DNA of 39,882 nt from RGIG1918 sp964570895 (GTDB taxonomy: Bacteria; Cyanobacteriota; Vampirovibrionia; Gastranaerophilales; Gastranaerophilaceae), in NCBI GenBank assembly GCA_964570895.1, contig CAZMZD010000014.1:1-39882 (forward strand), read 5' to 3'. Under the pieces are notes generated by a model, which saw only the letters and a list, made by a program, of their open reading frames with translations, did no database searches and was not told where the DNA came from. Below, piece after piece: positions 21,500-29,858 of the stretch. The position numbers and the translations under genes were made by a program. Each line of letters starts with the position of its first letter. The first letter of the stretch is position 1.

Positions 21500-22240
21500 C
21501 TACTCTTGTGAATTCACCCCTAACCCAAACAGTGCGAAGTCATATTTCACAGGGTCGTTCGGGTCAAAAGTTTTCAATTTTTCAGTGAGTTCAATAACTG
21601 CTTTCATGTCATTTGATTTTCTATTGAGCAAGTTGAATTGCCTCGAAATATTTGCCACATGGACATCGAGCGGAATTAAAAGCTCCGATGGTTTATAAAT
21701 ATCCCAAACCCCTAAATCGACCTCGCCCCCGCGCGTGAGCCACCTTAAATACATATTGAGCCTTTTTTCTGCGCCATTATTTTTTGGGTTCGGCATAAAA
21801 TGGTAAAACCCTTGAGAGCAATTTTTATCTGCAAAATTGTAAAAATAATCAACAACCCCTTGAAGCGAGTCAAATTCCTTTTTGCTTTTGTAGAAAAGTT
21901 CTCGCAAATTGCTTTTTGATGAGTATAATTTATTTAATGCTCTAAATATGCAAACAAGGTCATAATCCTTGATAAATCTATAAATAAACCCTTTTAATTT
22001 GCATTCTTTGTTTTCAATATCCAAAACAAATTCAAGCGGTTTGTTATTCATAATTTTAAATAATATGTTCAATTTTTTAATAAAAAGCTCTCTTTTGCCG
22101 TATGCAAAGCCCGAAGCAATAAGCCCCGCTATTTCAATATCTTCAAGGGTTTTGAACCTGTGCGGAAATTGAATTGGGTCGTCTTTTATAAAATCTTTTG
22201 TTTCGTATTTTTCTCTTAATTCTTCAAGTTTATTTTTCAT
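21500..22240 (-). CDS. TIGR02757 (DUF2400) family protein
   Basis: 246 residues, normal family length. No biochemical role is established as far as I know. Recognisable family features are GLIASGFAYGKRELFIKKLNIL near the N-terminus, FYHFMPNPKNNGAEKRLNMYLRWLTRGGEVDLGVW, and IPLDVHVANISRQFNLLNRKSNDMKAV with LTEKLKTFDPNDPVKYDFALFGLG at the C-terminus. The helical C-terminal part recalls helix-hairpin-helix DNA glycosylases. Last gene of the overlapping six-gene operon; its ATG lies 11 bases inside the end of tadA. Confidence 0.9.
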   Translation of the reverse strand: MKNKLEELREKYETKDFIKDDPIQFPHRFKTLEDIEIAGLIASGFAYGKRELFIKKLNILFKIMNNKPLEFVLDIENKECKLKGFIYRFIKDYDLVCIFRALNKLYSSKSNLRELFYKSKKEFDSLQGVVDYFYNFADKNCSQGFYHFMPNPKNNGAEKRLNMYLRWLTRGGEVDLGVWDIYKPSELLIPLDVHVANISRQFNLLNRKSNDMKAVIELTEKLKTFDPNDPVKYDFALFGLGVNSQE

Positions 22241-22664
22241 TTTTGTTTCTTAATTTTGCAAAGTAATTTTTGATAAGCACAGAGCATTCTTCTTCCATAA
22301 TTCCGCCTTTAATTTCGATTTTAGAATTTGCTAAATCCTTTAAATTCAAAACGGAAGTTGCGCCATAAAACGAGTCGTGCGCCCCAAAATAAAGTTTATC
22401 AACCCTTGCTTCAAGAATTGCCCACATGCACATAGGGCAAGGCTCAAGCGTCACATACATTTCGCAACCGTTCAACCTTGCGCCGAGCACTTTAGAAGCG
22501 CGCCTAATGCAGAGCATTTCTGCATGTGCAGTTGGGTCGTTTGTTAATTCTTTTTCATTGTGTGAAGTGGCTATAATTTCGCCATCTTTAACGATAGCGC
22601 AACCGATGGGCAAATCGCCCCCTGATTTTTTTGCTTCATCTAGTGCTATTTGCATAAAATTCAT
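22230..22664 (-). CDS. tadA: tRNA-specific adenosine deaminase (TadA-like cytidine/adenosine deaminase)
   Basis: Zn-dependent deaminase, most likely converting A34 to inosine in tRNA-Arg(ACG) so that one tRNA reads CGN codons. 144 residues from the ATG at 22662-22664, which overlaps the kinase stop as ATGA; an upstream in-frame codon would add three residues. The zinc site is H47-A-E49 and C76-P-M-C79. The sequence NEKELTNDPTAHAEM matches TadA, and guanine deaminase is the main alternative. The linkage to a signalling operon is unusual and may reflect only co-transcription. Confidence 0.88.
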   Translation of the reverse strand: MNFMQIALDEAKKSGGDLPIGCAIVKDGEIIATSHNEKELTNDPTAHAEMLCIRRASKVLGARLNGCEMYVTLEPCPMCMWAILEARVDKLYFGAHDSFYGATSVLNLKDLANSKIEIKGGIMEEECSVLIKNYFAKLRNKNEK

Positions 22665-24124
22665 TGTTCGCAACTTTCAAAAATAAGTGTTGAAGTAAAT
22701 TTTCCTTCTTCGCTTTTAATTTCAAACCCAATGTTCATAGCGCTTGTCAGCCCTTTAACAATAAACAGCCCAAGCCCTGTGCCACGTGTGGTTCTGGTGA
22801 GCTCAGATTCGGCTCTTATAAATTTATCGCAAAGTTTTGCAAGCATTTCTTCTTCGATTTTTTCATGCGGGTTAGATATTTCTATAATGATTTTTTTGTC
22901 TGCATTTTTTACATTAATTTCAATCGGTTCTTCGTCTTTTGTATATTTAATCGCATTGCTTATAAGATTTAACAACACTTGCAAAAGCCTGTCAGAGTCT
23001 GCCATAGCATAGGAAATATTATCTTCAATATCAACATTTATTTCATGATTTTTAGGGTTTGTGTAAATCACGGCTTTTTCAAGAATTTCAATTATGCTGA
23101 TTGGCTCCATATTTAATTTCAAGCTATAACTTTCAATTTCCGGCACCACAAGCAAATCTTCAACCATTCTTGAGAGCAGTTGCGCTTGTTCTTTAATTAT
23201 TCTAAGCGATTTATTTTTCGTCTCGTCGTCAAGTTCTATATCATGCCTCATAAGCCTTGAAGAATAACCAATAATGCTTGTGAGCGGGGTTCTAAATTCG
23301 TGGCTTATAGCGCTCACCAAATTAGAGCGAAATTCATTTGAACGTTCAAGTTCAAGATTTTTCTTTGACAAATCTTTGTATGAGGTGTTGATTTTTCGCG
23401 CCATATAGTTAAATTCTTTGGTCAAAAAATACATTTCGTATGGCGAAAAAATGTTTTTAATAAGCCTGATTTTGCGTTCGTAATTCCCCTTAGATAGCGC
23501 AGTAACGCCTTTTAAAAGCTGGCGCATATTAAGATATAAATAGAAAATATAAAGCCCAACTATAAAGAAAATAAATGTTACACTAAGCAAAAGTGACAAA
23601 ATAATTTTAAAACGGGCAATGTTTATTGTGTTTTTTGTGATTTTTGCTGTTGTATTTACAATCACAATCCATTCAGGATTTTGCAATTTATAATATGCCA
23701 TCGGTTGGTTTTTGAGGTGCCCGTATAGTTCCGGAGAATCTGTTTTTAAAATAAGCGGTAAATCGTTGATTAGAGTTTTTGCATTTTCTATGTTTTTAGA
23801 ATTTGTTGCCACGACATTTTTATTTTCATCTATAACAAAAATCTCTCTTTTTTCGCCGGCAAGTTTTTTGTTTAAAATTACGTCAAAATTTTCAAAGTCT
23901 TTTGGTGCAATTTTATAATATAAAGCAACATTTTCGCCCACATATTGCGCAAGCATTGTGGCAGAATAGTTTAACTCTTTTCTGATTGTGTGTTGCGAAA
24001 CGTTAGATATAATAAAACCGATTGTGACAAAAGGAATTATGACTGCAAAAAACAGCACGACCATAATTTGTTCAACAATTTTTGGTCTTTTTAAATTTAA
24101 TTTACTTGTTATTGTCTTTATCAT
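22661..24124 (-). CDS. Two-component sensor histidine kinase
   Basis: Membrane kinase of about 487 residues from the ATG at 24122-24124, inside the end of the regulator gene; a TTG 12 bases upstream is possible. Membrane helix 1 lies near residues 20-42, then an extracytoplasmic sensor of about 130 residues (Cache-like by length), membrane helix 2 near 178-203 and a HAMP linker. The HisKA dimerisation helix has SAISHEFRTPLTSIIGYSSRL with the phosphorylated His. The ATPase domain has N-box NLISNAIKYTKD and G-box GTGLGLFIVKGL. It should phosphorylate the adjacent OmpR-type regulator. The signal is unknown; the NfeD/SPFH genes upstream suggest membrane stress. Confidence 0.93.
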   Translation of the reverse strand: MIKTITSKLNLKRPKIVEQIMVVLFFAVIIPFVTIGFIISNVSQHTIRKELNYSATMLAQYVGENVALYYKIAPKDFENFDVILNKKLAGEKREIFVIDENKNVVATNSKNIENAKTLINDLPLILKTDSPELYGHLKNQPMAYYKLQNPEWIVIVNTTAKITKNTINIARFKIILSLLLSVTFIFFIVGLYIFYLYLNMRQLLKGVTALSKGNYERKIRLIKNIFSPYEMYFLTKEFNYMARKINTSYKDLSKKNLELERSNEFRSNLVSAISHEFRTPLTSIIGYSSRLMRHDIELDDETKNKSLRIIKEQAQLLSRMVEDLLVVPEIESYSLKLNMEPISIIEILEKAVIYTNPKNHEINVDIEDNISYAMADSDRLLQVLLNLISNAIKYTKDEEPIEINVKNADKKIIIEISNPHEKIEEEMLAKLCDKFIRAESELTRTTRGTGLGLFIVKGLTSAMNIGFEIKSEEGKFTSTLIFESCEQ

Positions 24125-24839
24125 CTTCAAAACCAAACGGTGTCAGCTTATAGCCAATATTTATAACTGTGTGTAAATATTTTGGATTTTTTGTATCCGG
24201 TTCAATTTTTTGCCTTAAACCGCCCACATGCACTCTCACCATTCTAACATCTTCGTCGCTTCCATAGCCCCAAACTTCGTCAAGAAGCACGGCAAGGCTG
24301 ACAGGGTTGTTTAAATGTTGCATAAGACAATATAAAATTTCAAATTCAGTTGGGGTGAGCTTAACTTTTTTATCGACAATTACAGCTTCTAAGGAATTGG
24401 GGAGAATTTCAATGTCTCCTGCTCTTAAAATTTCGTTTGAGCTATTTTGAGATGTTGTTTCAGAGTCATTTCTTCTAAGCAGCGCTCTAATTCTAAGCAA
24501 AACTTCTTTAATATCAAAAGGCTTAACCAGATAATCATCCGCACCTTTTTCAAAACCTTGGGTTTTGTCGTCAATCGTGCCTTTTGCAGTAAGCATTAAA
24601 ATCGGTGTATCGATGTGCGCAAGGCGAATATTCTTGCACACATCAAAACCGTTAATTTTTGGCATCATAACATCAAGAATAATTAAGTCATAGTTGTTTT
24701 GAAGAGCCTTTTTAAGACCTTCTTCGCCATTTGTTGCGGTATCTGTAATATAGCCGGAGTGAGCTATATCAAACTCAAGCAGGTCGCGAATTTCCTCTTC
24801 GTCGTCAACTATTAAAATTCTTTTATTATTATTTTGCAT
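24102..24839 (-). CDS. OmpR/PhoB-family response regulator
   Basis: 245 residues. The receiver domain (about 6-120) has acidic D12/D13, phospho-acceptor D56 (LIILDVMMP), the conserved Thr (MLTAKG) and Lys (LVKPF). A winged-helix DNA-binding domain follows (about 140-240), with LTPTEFEILYCLMQH and WGYGSDEDVRMVRVHVGGLRQKIE. Both are complete. Its ATG overlaps the end of the SPFH gene by 11 bases and its end overlaps the kinase gene. Target promoters cannot be inferred. Confidence 0.95.
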   Translation of the reverse strand: MQNNNKRILIVDDEEEIRDLLEFDIAHSGYITDTATNGEEGLKKALQNNYDLIILDVMMPKINGFDVCKNIRLAHIDTPILMLTAKGTIDDKTQGFEKGADDYLVKPFDIKEVLLRIRALLRRNDSETTSQNSSNEILRAGDIEILPNSLEAVIVDKKVKLTPTEFEILYCLMQHLNNPVSLAVLLDEVWGYGSDEDVRMVRVHVGGLRQKIEPDTKNPKYLHTVINIGYKLTPFGFEDDKDNNK

Positions 24840-25803
24840 TTAACATCTCTTTAATGCCGTCAATAGAGCTTAGAACGCCTGTTGCTTCGTATGGCATATA
24901 AACAACTTTATTATTTTGACCAGCAGAAATACTTTTTAAGGTTTCAAGATATTTCATTGCAATTAAATATTTATCCGGTTGACCATTTCCTGCAATTGCT
25001 TCAATTACTTGTTTAATGGCGCTTGCTTCACCTTGCGCTTGTTTAACGCGAGCGATAGCTTCACCTTCTGCAACAAGAACTGCAGATTGTTTTTCACCTT
25101 CTGCTTTGTTGATTAAACTTTCTTTATAGCCTTCTGCTTCAAGGATTGCAGCTTTCTTTTGACCTTCTGCTTCAAGGATTGTTGCACGACGGTCACGTTC
25201 AGCCTTCATTTGTTTTTCCATTGAATCTTGAATTTCACGAGGTGGGTTAATGTCTTTAAGTTCAACTCTGCTAACTTTTACGCCCCATTTATCTGTTGCA
25301 CTGTCAAGAGTATCTCTTAATTTTGCGTTGATTGTTTCTCTTGAGTTAAGAGTTGCGTCAAGTTCCATTTCGCCAATTACGTTTCTTAATGTTGTTTGAG
25401 TTAATTTTTCAATTGCTTCAGGTAAGTTAGCAATAGCGTAAACGGCTTTTTTAGGGTCAAAAATTTGATAATATAAAAGAGCGTCAATTGTGATTTTTAC
25501 GTTATCTTTTGTAATTACGTTTTGAGGCGGAAAATCAAAAACTGTTTCTCTTAAGTCAATAATGTTGCTCATAGAGTTTATTACATGAAATCTTCCGTCC
25601 ATGCCTTTAACAGTTGTGCGCACATGTAGTTCTTTTGGCACATCAAAGAAAGGAATAATGAGGTTAAAGCCTGCATTTAGGGTTCTGTTATACACACCAA
25701 GCCTTTCAATTATCATAACTTGTGCTTGTCGAACAATTTTAATTGATTGAATAAATACTACTATTGCAAGGCATAAAATTAATGTAAATATTATTCCGAA
25801 CAT
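24829..25803 (-). CDS. SPFH-domain (stomatin/prohibitin, QmcA-like) membrane protein
   Basis: 324 residues. An N-terminal membrane helix (about 3-22) is followed by the SPFH/band-7 domain (about 24-185: VRQAQVMIIERLGVYNRTLNAGFNLIIPF, PPQNVITKDNVKITIDALLYYQI). A long Ala/Glu-rich coiled coil (about 190-265, repeated AEGxKxAAILEAEG) follows. Such proteins oligomerise in membrane microdomains and typically pair with NfeD partners, as here. AGGAGAAG precedes the ATG, which lies 13 bases inside the end of the nfeD-like gene. Confidence 0.95.
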   Translation of the reverse strand: MFGIIFTLILCLAIVVFIQSIKIVRQAQVMIIERLGVYNRTLNAGFNLIIPFFDVPKELHVRTTVKGMDGRFHVINSMSNIIDLRETVFDFPPQNVITKDNVKITIDALLYYQIFDPKKAVYAIANLPEAIEKLTQTTLRNVIGEMELDATLNSRETINAKLRDTLDSATDKWGVKVSRVELKDINPPREIQDSMEKQMKAERDRRATILEAEGQKKAAILEAEGYKESLINKAEGEKQSAVLVAEGEAIARVKQAQGEASAIKQVIEAIAGNGQPDKYLIAMKYLETLKSISAGQNNKVVYMPYEATGVLSSIDGIKEMLNAK

Positions 25804-26243
25804 TTTGTTTCTTCTCCTATTTTTTCTACGTACATTGTTAAGCTATCGATTTTAGTGATTTTTGCAAATTCGCCTGTCTTTATAAGGCAATTGTCGTTGC
25901 TTTTTGCATTCCAAACTTCGTCGTAAATTTTAATTTTACCAACTCCGCTTGTGCCATCTGCGCCTATATCTTCAATAACTTCAACCGTTTTATCCATATA
26001 GTGTTCTTCAAATTCTGTTTTCTGCTCTTTTTTCTTCATAAAAATTGGTCTTATGAACAGTAAGCTCAACAATGAAATTACGATAAACACAATAATTTGA
26101 ACTGTTAAACTTGCGCCAAAATATGCAATAACGGCTGTTATTAAAGCGCCTGCCGCTAAATGCAGAAAAAATAAAGATGGCGTGGCAAGTTCTAAAAACG
26201 CGAAGATTATACTTGCAATAATCCAATAACCGTAAAATGCCAT
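25791..26243 (-). CDS. NfeD-family membrane protein
   Basis: 150 residues, the short NfeD1b type without the ClpP-like protease domain. Three to four hydrophobic segments occupy residues 1-70 (YWIIASIIFAFLELATPSLF, GALITAVIAYFG, IIVFIVISLLSLLFI). A C-terminal OB-fold domain follows (about 85-145: DKTVEVIEDIG...GVGKIKIYDEVWNAKS). NfeD proteins act with SPFH proteins in membrane organisation. First gene of the six-gene operon; AGGAGAA precedes the ATG. Confidence 0.93.
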   Translation of the reverse strand: MAFYGYWIIASIIFAFLELATPSLFFLHLAAGALITAVIAYFGASLTVQIIVFIVISLLSLLFIRPIFMKKKEQKTEFEEHYMDKTVEVIEDIGADGTSGVGKIKIYDEVWNAKSNDNCLIKTGEFAKITKIDSLTMYVEKIGEETKCSE

Positions 26244-26357
26244 TTTGTTCTCCTATTTTACTAGAAATTATATAAATTTTTTTTGCGGTTGTCAATTGTT
26301 GTGGCGGCGTATTTTTCTTTTAATTTCGCGCCTTTTGGGCATTTTTTCTTAATATTG

Positions 26358-26386
26358 TTGACTTTTTGAATTGGTGTGGTTTATTA
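26358..26386 (+). promoter_or_regulatory. Possible accD promoter
   Basis: A good TTGACT (-35, 26358-26363) is followed after 17 bases by a poor TTATTA (-10, 26381-26386). The accD ribosome site GGGAG and ATG (26416) follow. The gap back to the nfeD-like start holds nothing else evident. Confidence 0.4.
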
Positions 26387-26415
26387 TTGTCGAATGAGGT
26401 TAATGGGAGTGAATT

Positions 26416-27288
26416 ATGACTCTGGCCGATTGGTTTAATGCACGTAAGACGGCGCAAATTGCCGCAAGAGATAATGAAGTCAAGGTAGATGATTCTATCG
26501 GAAGATTATGGACGCTTTGCTACAATTGCAATGCACAATTGCCTAAAAGCGATTTAGAAAACAATTTAAATGTTTGCCCATATTGCGATTATCATTTTAG
26601 AATTGGGGCGAAAGACAGAATAAAGCTTATTTTTGATGAAGGTACATTCGAAGAAAAATTTCAAAACATTCTTCCTTGTGACCCTCTTGAGTTTGTGGAC
26701 ACGCAAACTTATAAACAAAGGCAACTTGACGCAAAAGAAAAAACAGAACTTGACGAAGCAGTTATAGTGGGCACAGGCGAAATTGAAGGCACGAAAGTTG
26801 CTTCCGCCATTATGGATTTTGACTATATGGGCGGTTCCATGGGCTCTGTTGTTGGCGAAAGAATTACCAAAATTATGGAATATGCCCTTGAAGAAAAATT
26901 GCCGGTTGTTGTTTTCACTTCATCAGGCGGGGCAAGAATGCAAGAGAGCGCACTTTCGCTTATGCAAATGGCAAAAACAGGCTGCGCGGTTGCAAAATTA
27001 AACGAAGCAAAATTATTATACATAACAGTTTTATGCGAGCCGACATTCGGCGGCGTTACTGCAAGTTTTGGCACATTGGGCGATATTATGATTGCAGAAA
27101 AAGGCGCAAGAATTGGTTTTGCAGGCAGAAGGGTGATTGAGCAAACAATCCGAGAAAAGCTCCCTGCAGATTTCCAAACAGCAGAATATTTGCTCAAATA
27201 CGGGCAAATTGATATGGTGCTTCCGAGAAAAGAAATGAAGTCTACGCTTTCAAAAATTCTCAAAATTCATTTGGAGCAAAATAAATGA
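26416..27288 (+). CDS. accD: Acetyl-CoA carboxylase carboxyltransferase, beta subunit
   Basis: With AccA it transfers the carboxyl group from biotin-BCCP to acetyl-CoA, giving malonyl-CoA for fatty acid synthesis. 290 residues. A four-Cys zinc ribbon is formed by C35, C38, C54 and C57. The crotonase-fold carboxyltransferase domain has SSGGARMQES, the Gly-rich PTFGGVTASFGTLGD and GFAGRRVIEQT. Complete and typical. Its TGA overlaps the accA ATG (ATGA), giving coupled equimolar synthesis. Confidence 0.97.
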   Translation: MTLADWFNARKTAQIAARDNEVKVDDSIGRLWTLCYNCNAQLPKSDLENNLNVCPYCDYHFRIGAKDRIKLIFDEGTFEEKFQNILPCDPLEFVDTQTYKQRQLDAKEKTELDEAVIVGTGEIEGTKVASAIMDFDYMGGSMGSVVGERITKIMEYALEEKLPVVVFTSSGGARMQESALSLMQMAKTGCAVAKLNEAKLLYITVLCEPTFGGVTASFGTLGDIMIAEKGARIGFAGRRVIEQTIREKLPADFQTAEYLLKYGQIDMVLPRKEMKSTLSKILKIHLEQNK

Positions 27289-28250
27289 AACAAGAAAATA
27301 ATCATATTTTAGATTTTGAAAAACCAATTTATATAATGCAAGAAAAAATAAAAGAACTTGAAACGGTTTCAGGCGAAACCAAAATGAATTATAGTAAGGA
27401 AATTAAGATTTTGAAGAAGCAAACGGAAGAATATAAAAAAGAACTTTATTCATCACTTGAACCGTTCCAAAAATTGCAAATAGCACGTCATGTGGACAGG
27501 CCAACATTTCTTGATTATGTCAATTTAATGACAGAGGATTTCGTTGAGCTCCATGGGGATAGAACAGGCTCTGATGATAGGGCTATAATTGGCGGTATTG
27601 CTCGCATTGCTGGGCAATCTGTTATGATAATTGGAACTCAAAAAGGCAAAACGACAAAAGAAAACCTTGAATATAATTTTGGTATGCCTCAACCGCAAGG
27701 TTACAGAAAGGCTTTGAGGCTTATGGAACATGCTTCAAAGTTTTCGCTTCCAATCATTACTCTTGTGGATACAACAGGTGCGTACCCTGGGATTATGGCA
27801 GAGCAAACTGCGCAAGGGACTGCAATTGCGGTAAATATTAAAGAAATGGCAAAGCTTGATGTGCCAATTATTTCAATTATTACCGGTGAAGGCTGTTCAG
27901 GCGGTGCTTTAGGGCTTGCCGTTGCAAATAAAGTTATGATTTTAGAATATGCTTATTATACAGTTATTTCGCCTGAAGGTTGTGCTTCAATTTTGTGGCG
28001 CGACGCAACAAGAGCAAAAGACGCTGCAGACGCACTTAAAATCACGGGCGAACATTTGCTTGAGTTTGGCATTGTTGATAGCATTATAAATGAGCCTGAA
28101 GGCGGTGCACATCACGACCCTGAAGCTATGGCAGAAGAGTTGAAAGAAGCGATTGTTGCTGCCCTTAAAGAATTTAAAGGAATGTCGCACAAAAAATTAA
28201 AAGAACAAAGATACGAAAGATTTAGAAAACTCGGCGTTTTTGCTCAATAA
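27285..28250 (+). CDS. accA: Acetyl-CoA carboxylase carboxyltransferase, alpha subunit
   Basis: 321 residues. The N-terminal helical hairpin (about 1-65) and DRPTFLDYVNLMTEDFVELHGDR are family hallmarks. Carboxyl-biotin/CoA site features include GTQKGKTTKENLEYNFGMPQPQGYRKA, DTTGAYPGI and GEGCSGGALGLAVANKV. Complete. It ends nine bases before the convergent FlhA-like gene, with no obvious terminator in between. Confidence 0.97.
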   Translation: MKQENNHILDFEKPIYIMQEKIKELETVSGETKMNYSKEIKILKKQTEEYKKELYSSLEPFQKLQIARHVDRPTFLDYVNLMTEDFVELHGDRTGSDDRAIIGGIARIAGQSVMIIGTQKGKTTKENLEYNFGMPQPQGYRKALRLMEHASKFSLPIITLVDTTGAYPGIMAEQTAQGTAIAVNIKEMAKLDVPIISIITGEGCSGGALGLAVANKVMILEYAYYTVISPEGCASILWRDATRAKDAADALKITGEHLLEFGIVDSIINEPEGGAHHDPEAMAEELKEAIVAALKEFKGMSHKKLKEQRYERFRKLGVFAQ

Positions 28251-28259
28251 TTTTTAATT

Positions 28260-29714
28260 TTAAACTGTTCCGATAATTTTTAAATCGTATTCCAAAGAAA
28301 CTTCTTCAGGGCAAATAATTGGAATGTCAATGTAAAGCTCTGAAATAAGCGCGAAGAGAATTTGCCTTAAATGCTGCGGCGCAACGAGCACGACCCCTTC
28401 TTCGTTTGAAATTTTTGTGATTGATTTAATTAATTTGTTAAATTTTGCAGCATTAATTCGAACAATTGAGCTTTCTTCATCGTCTGAATATTCAGTTTGT
28501 TTTTCGATTTGTGCAATTGTTGCTTCATTTATTTCATAGCCTAAAATAACTCTATTTTCATCTGCCAAAGAATGGCTTATTTGACGAGAAAGTGCAACAC
28601 GGATTTTATCAAGCAAATCGACTTTTGAAGGGTCTTCTGCAAAATCGTTAATTTTTTCAAATATATAGATAATATCTTTTATGCTGACTCTTTCGCGAAT
28701 TAATTGGCAGAAAATATATTTAAGCTCCGGAACCGTGATGAAATCGCCTAAAATGCTATCCACAAGAAATGCATTATTTTCACTGACAATTTCAATATAG
28801 CGGTTAATGTCGGCATAATTGAAAATTTCAAAAACATTTCTTATCGCAAAGTATTTTAGATATATTGCAACATATTCAGCAGCCTCAATTCCTTCTTGCC
28901 AATAATCTTTTGTGTTTTCAGACGGAATCCAAACAACTTTTTTGCTTGTTATAAAATCTTGCTCTTTGATTGTGCCTTTTGGATAATTTTTTATGTTTAA
29001 ATCTTCCGCAAAGTACATTTTGTGGTTAGGGTATGCAACTCCTTCCGCAACAGGAATGCCGTGAATGTTGATTGAAAATTTGTTTTCTTCCATTGAAGGA
29101 TTTTCAATAAAAGCAACTTTTGGCAAAATATAGCCTAATTCTTCCGCAAGCTCTTGCCTTGTGCGCACGGTTTCCGATAAAAGATTTTTTTCAAAATCAA
29201 CGGAATATATTTCATAAGCATTGCTTCCAAGGTTGATTGAAAGCCTTTCTTCGCCAAGTGTGCTTGTCATGTTGTTTGGAGAAAGAAGTTTATTTAACTG
29301 CTTTTTAAGAGAATTTAGGGTTTCAAGCTCGTTTGAAATTTCGCTGTTTAAAACCGCCCTTTCATCTTCGCGCGCAGTTTCTAAGAAATGTTTTATATCT
29401 TGGATTTTATCTCTTTTTTCGCAAATTTTCTTTTGTAGATTTTTTGCAATTTCATACGGCTCTTCTTTTGTGTAGAGCATTCTTTCCATTTTGCTTTTAA
29501 AGCCGGACATATCATCTGTTTCAGATGTGTCATCGTCATAAACTTCGCGAACAAAAATGCAATTATATTGCGCACCTTTTGTGCCTTCGCCCTCTAAAAG
29601 AGTGTAGAGTTCCCAACCCTCCTTGCAGGTTGAATTTAAAATATATTCAAGCCCTTCGGTGTCGTCTGATGGGCAAGATTTAATAACAAATTCTTGTCTG
29701 TGTGATTTTTGCAT
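28260..29714 (-). CDS. Free-standing FlhA (FHIPEP) C-terminal domain protein, no membrane part
   Basis: 484 residues, no signal peptide and no hydrophobic helix. Residues 1-58 resemble a DUF4177-type fold (QEFVIKSCPS...CKEGWELYTLLEGEG). About 80-145 is a charged coiled coil. About 155-484 aligns by eye along the whole cytoplasmic domain of FlhA/SctV export-gate proteins: ELAEELGYILPKVAFIENPS with FlhA AQDMGFLPPVVHIRDN; KFSINIHGIPVAEGVAYPN with YRILMKGVEIGSGDAYPG; a PELKYIFCQLIRERVSIKDI block with TLHKVLQNLLAEKVPIRDM; DKIRVALSRQIS with VVRVALGRAIT; and a final QHLRQILFALI...IIGTV. The eight-helix FlhA membrane domain is entirely absent. In FlhA this domain docks export chaperones; here the role is unknown. 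Confidence 0.85.
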   Translation of the reverse strand: MQKSHRQEFVIKSCPSDDTEGLEYILNSTCKEGWELYTLLEGEGTKGAQYNCIFVREVYDDDTSETDDMSGFKSKMERMLYTKEEPYEIAKNLQKKICEKRDKIQDIKHFLETAREDERAVLNSEISNELETLNSLKKQLNKLLSPNNMTSTLGEERLSINLGSNAYEIYSVDFEKNLLSETVRTRQELAEELGYILPKVAFIENPSMEENKFSINIHGIPVAEGVAYPNHKMYFAEDLNIKNYPKGTIKEQDFITSKKVVWIPSENTKDYWQEGIEAAEYVAIYLKYFAIRNVFEIFNYADINRYIEIVSENNAFLVDSILGDFITVPELKYIFCQLIRERVSIKDIIYIFEKINDFAEDPSKVDLLDKIRVALSRQISHSLADENRVILGYEINEATIAQIEKQTEYSDDEESSIVRINAAKFNKLIKSITKISNEEGVVLVAPQHLRQILFALISELYIDIPIICPEEVSLEYDLKIIGTV

Positions 29715-29858
29715 AGCTTAATTTTAACATATTGCTCGTGAAATAAAAAGCCTATTTCACATAATTCCTCTTTAAATTTGAAACAAAAACTTAACCAAAA
29801 AACTTAATCTTTTTGCATAATATTTTTATTTAGATTAAAATATCTTTTATATCAGAGT

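Noticed and set aside
28260..29714. Degraded full-length flhA pseudogene
   Set aside because: The frame is intact with a distinct 150-residue N-terminus, and no membrane-domain remnants lie upstream (29715-29858 is short and AT-rich).
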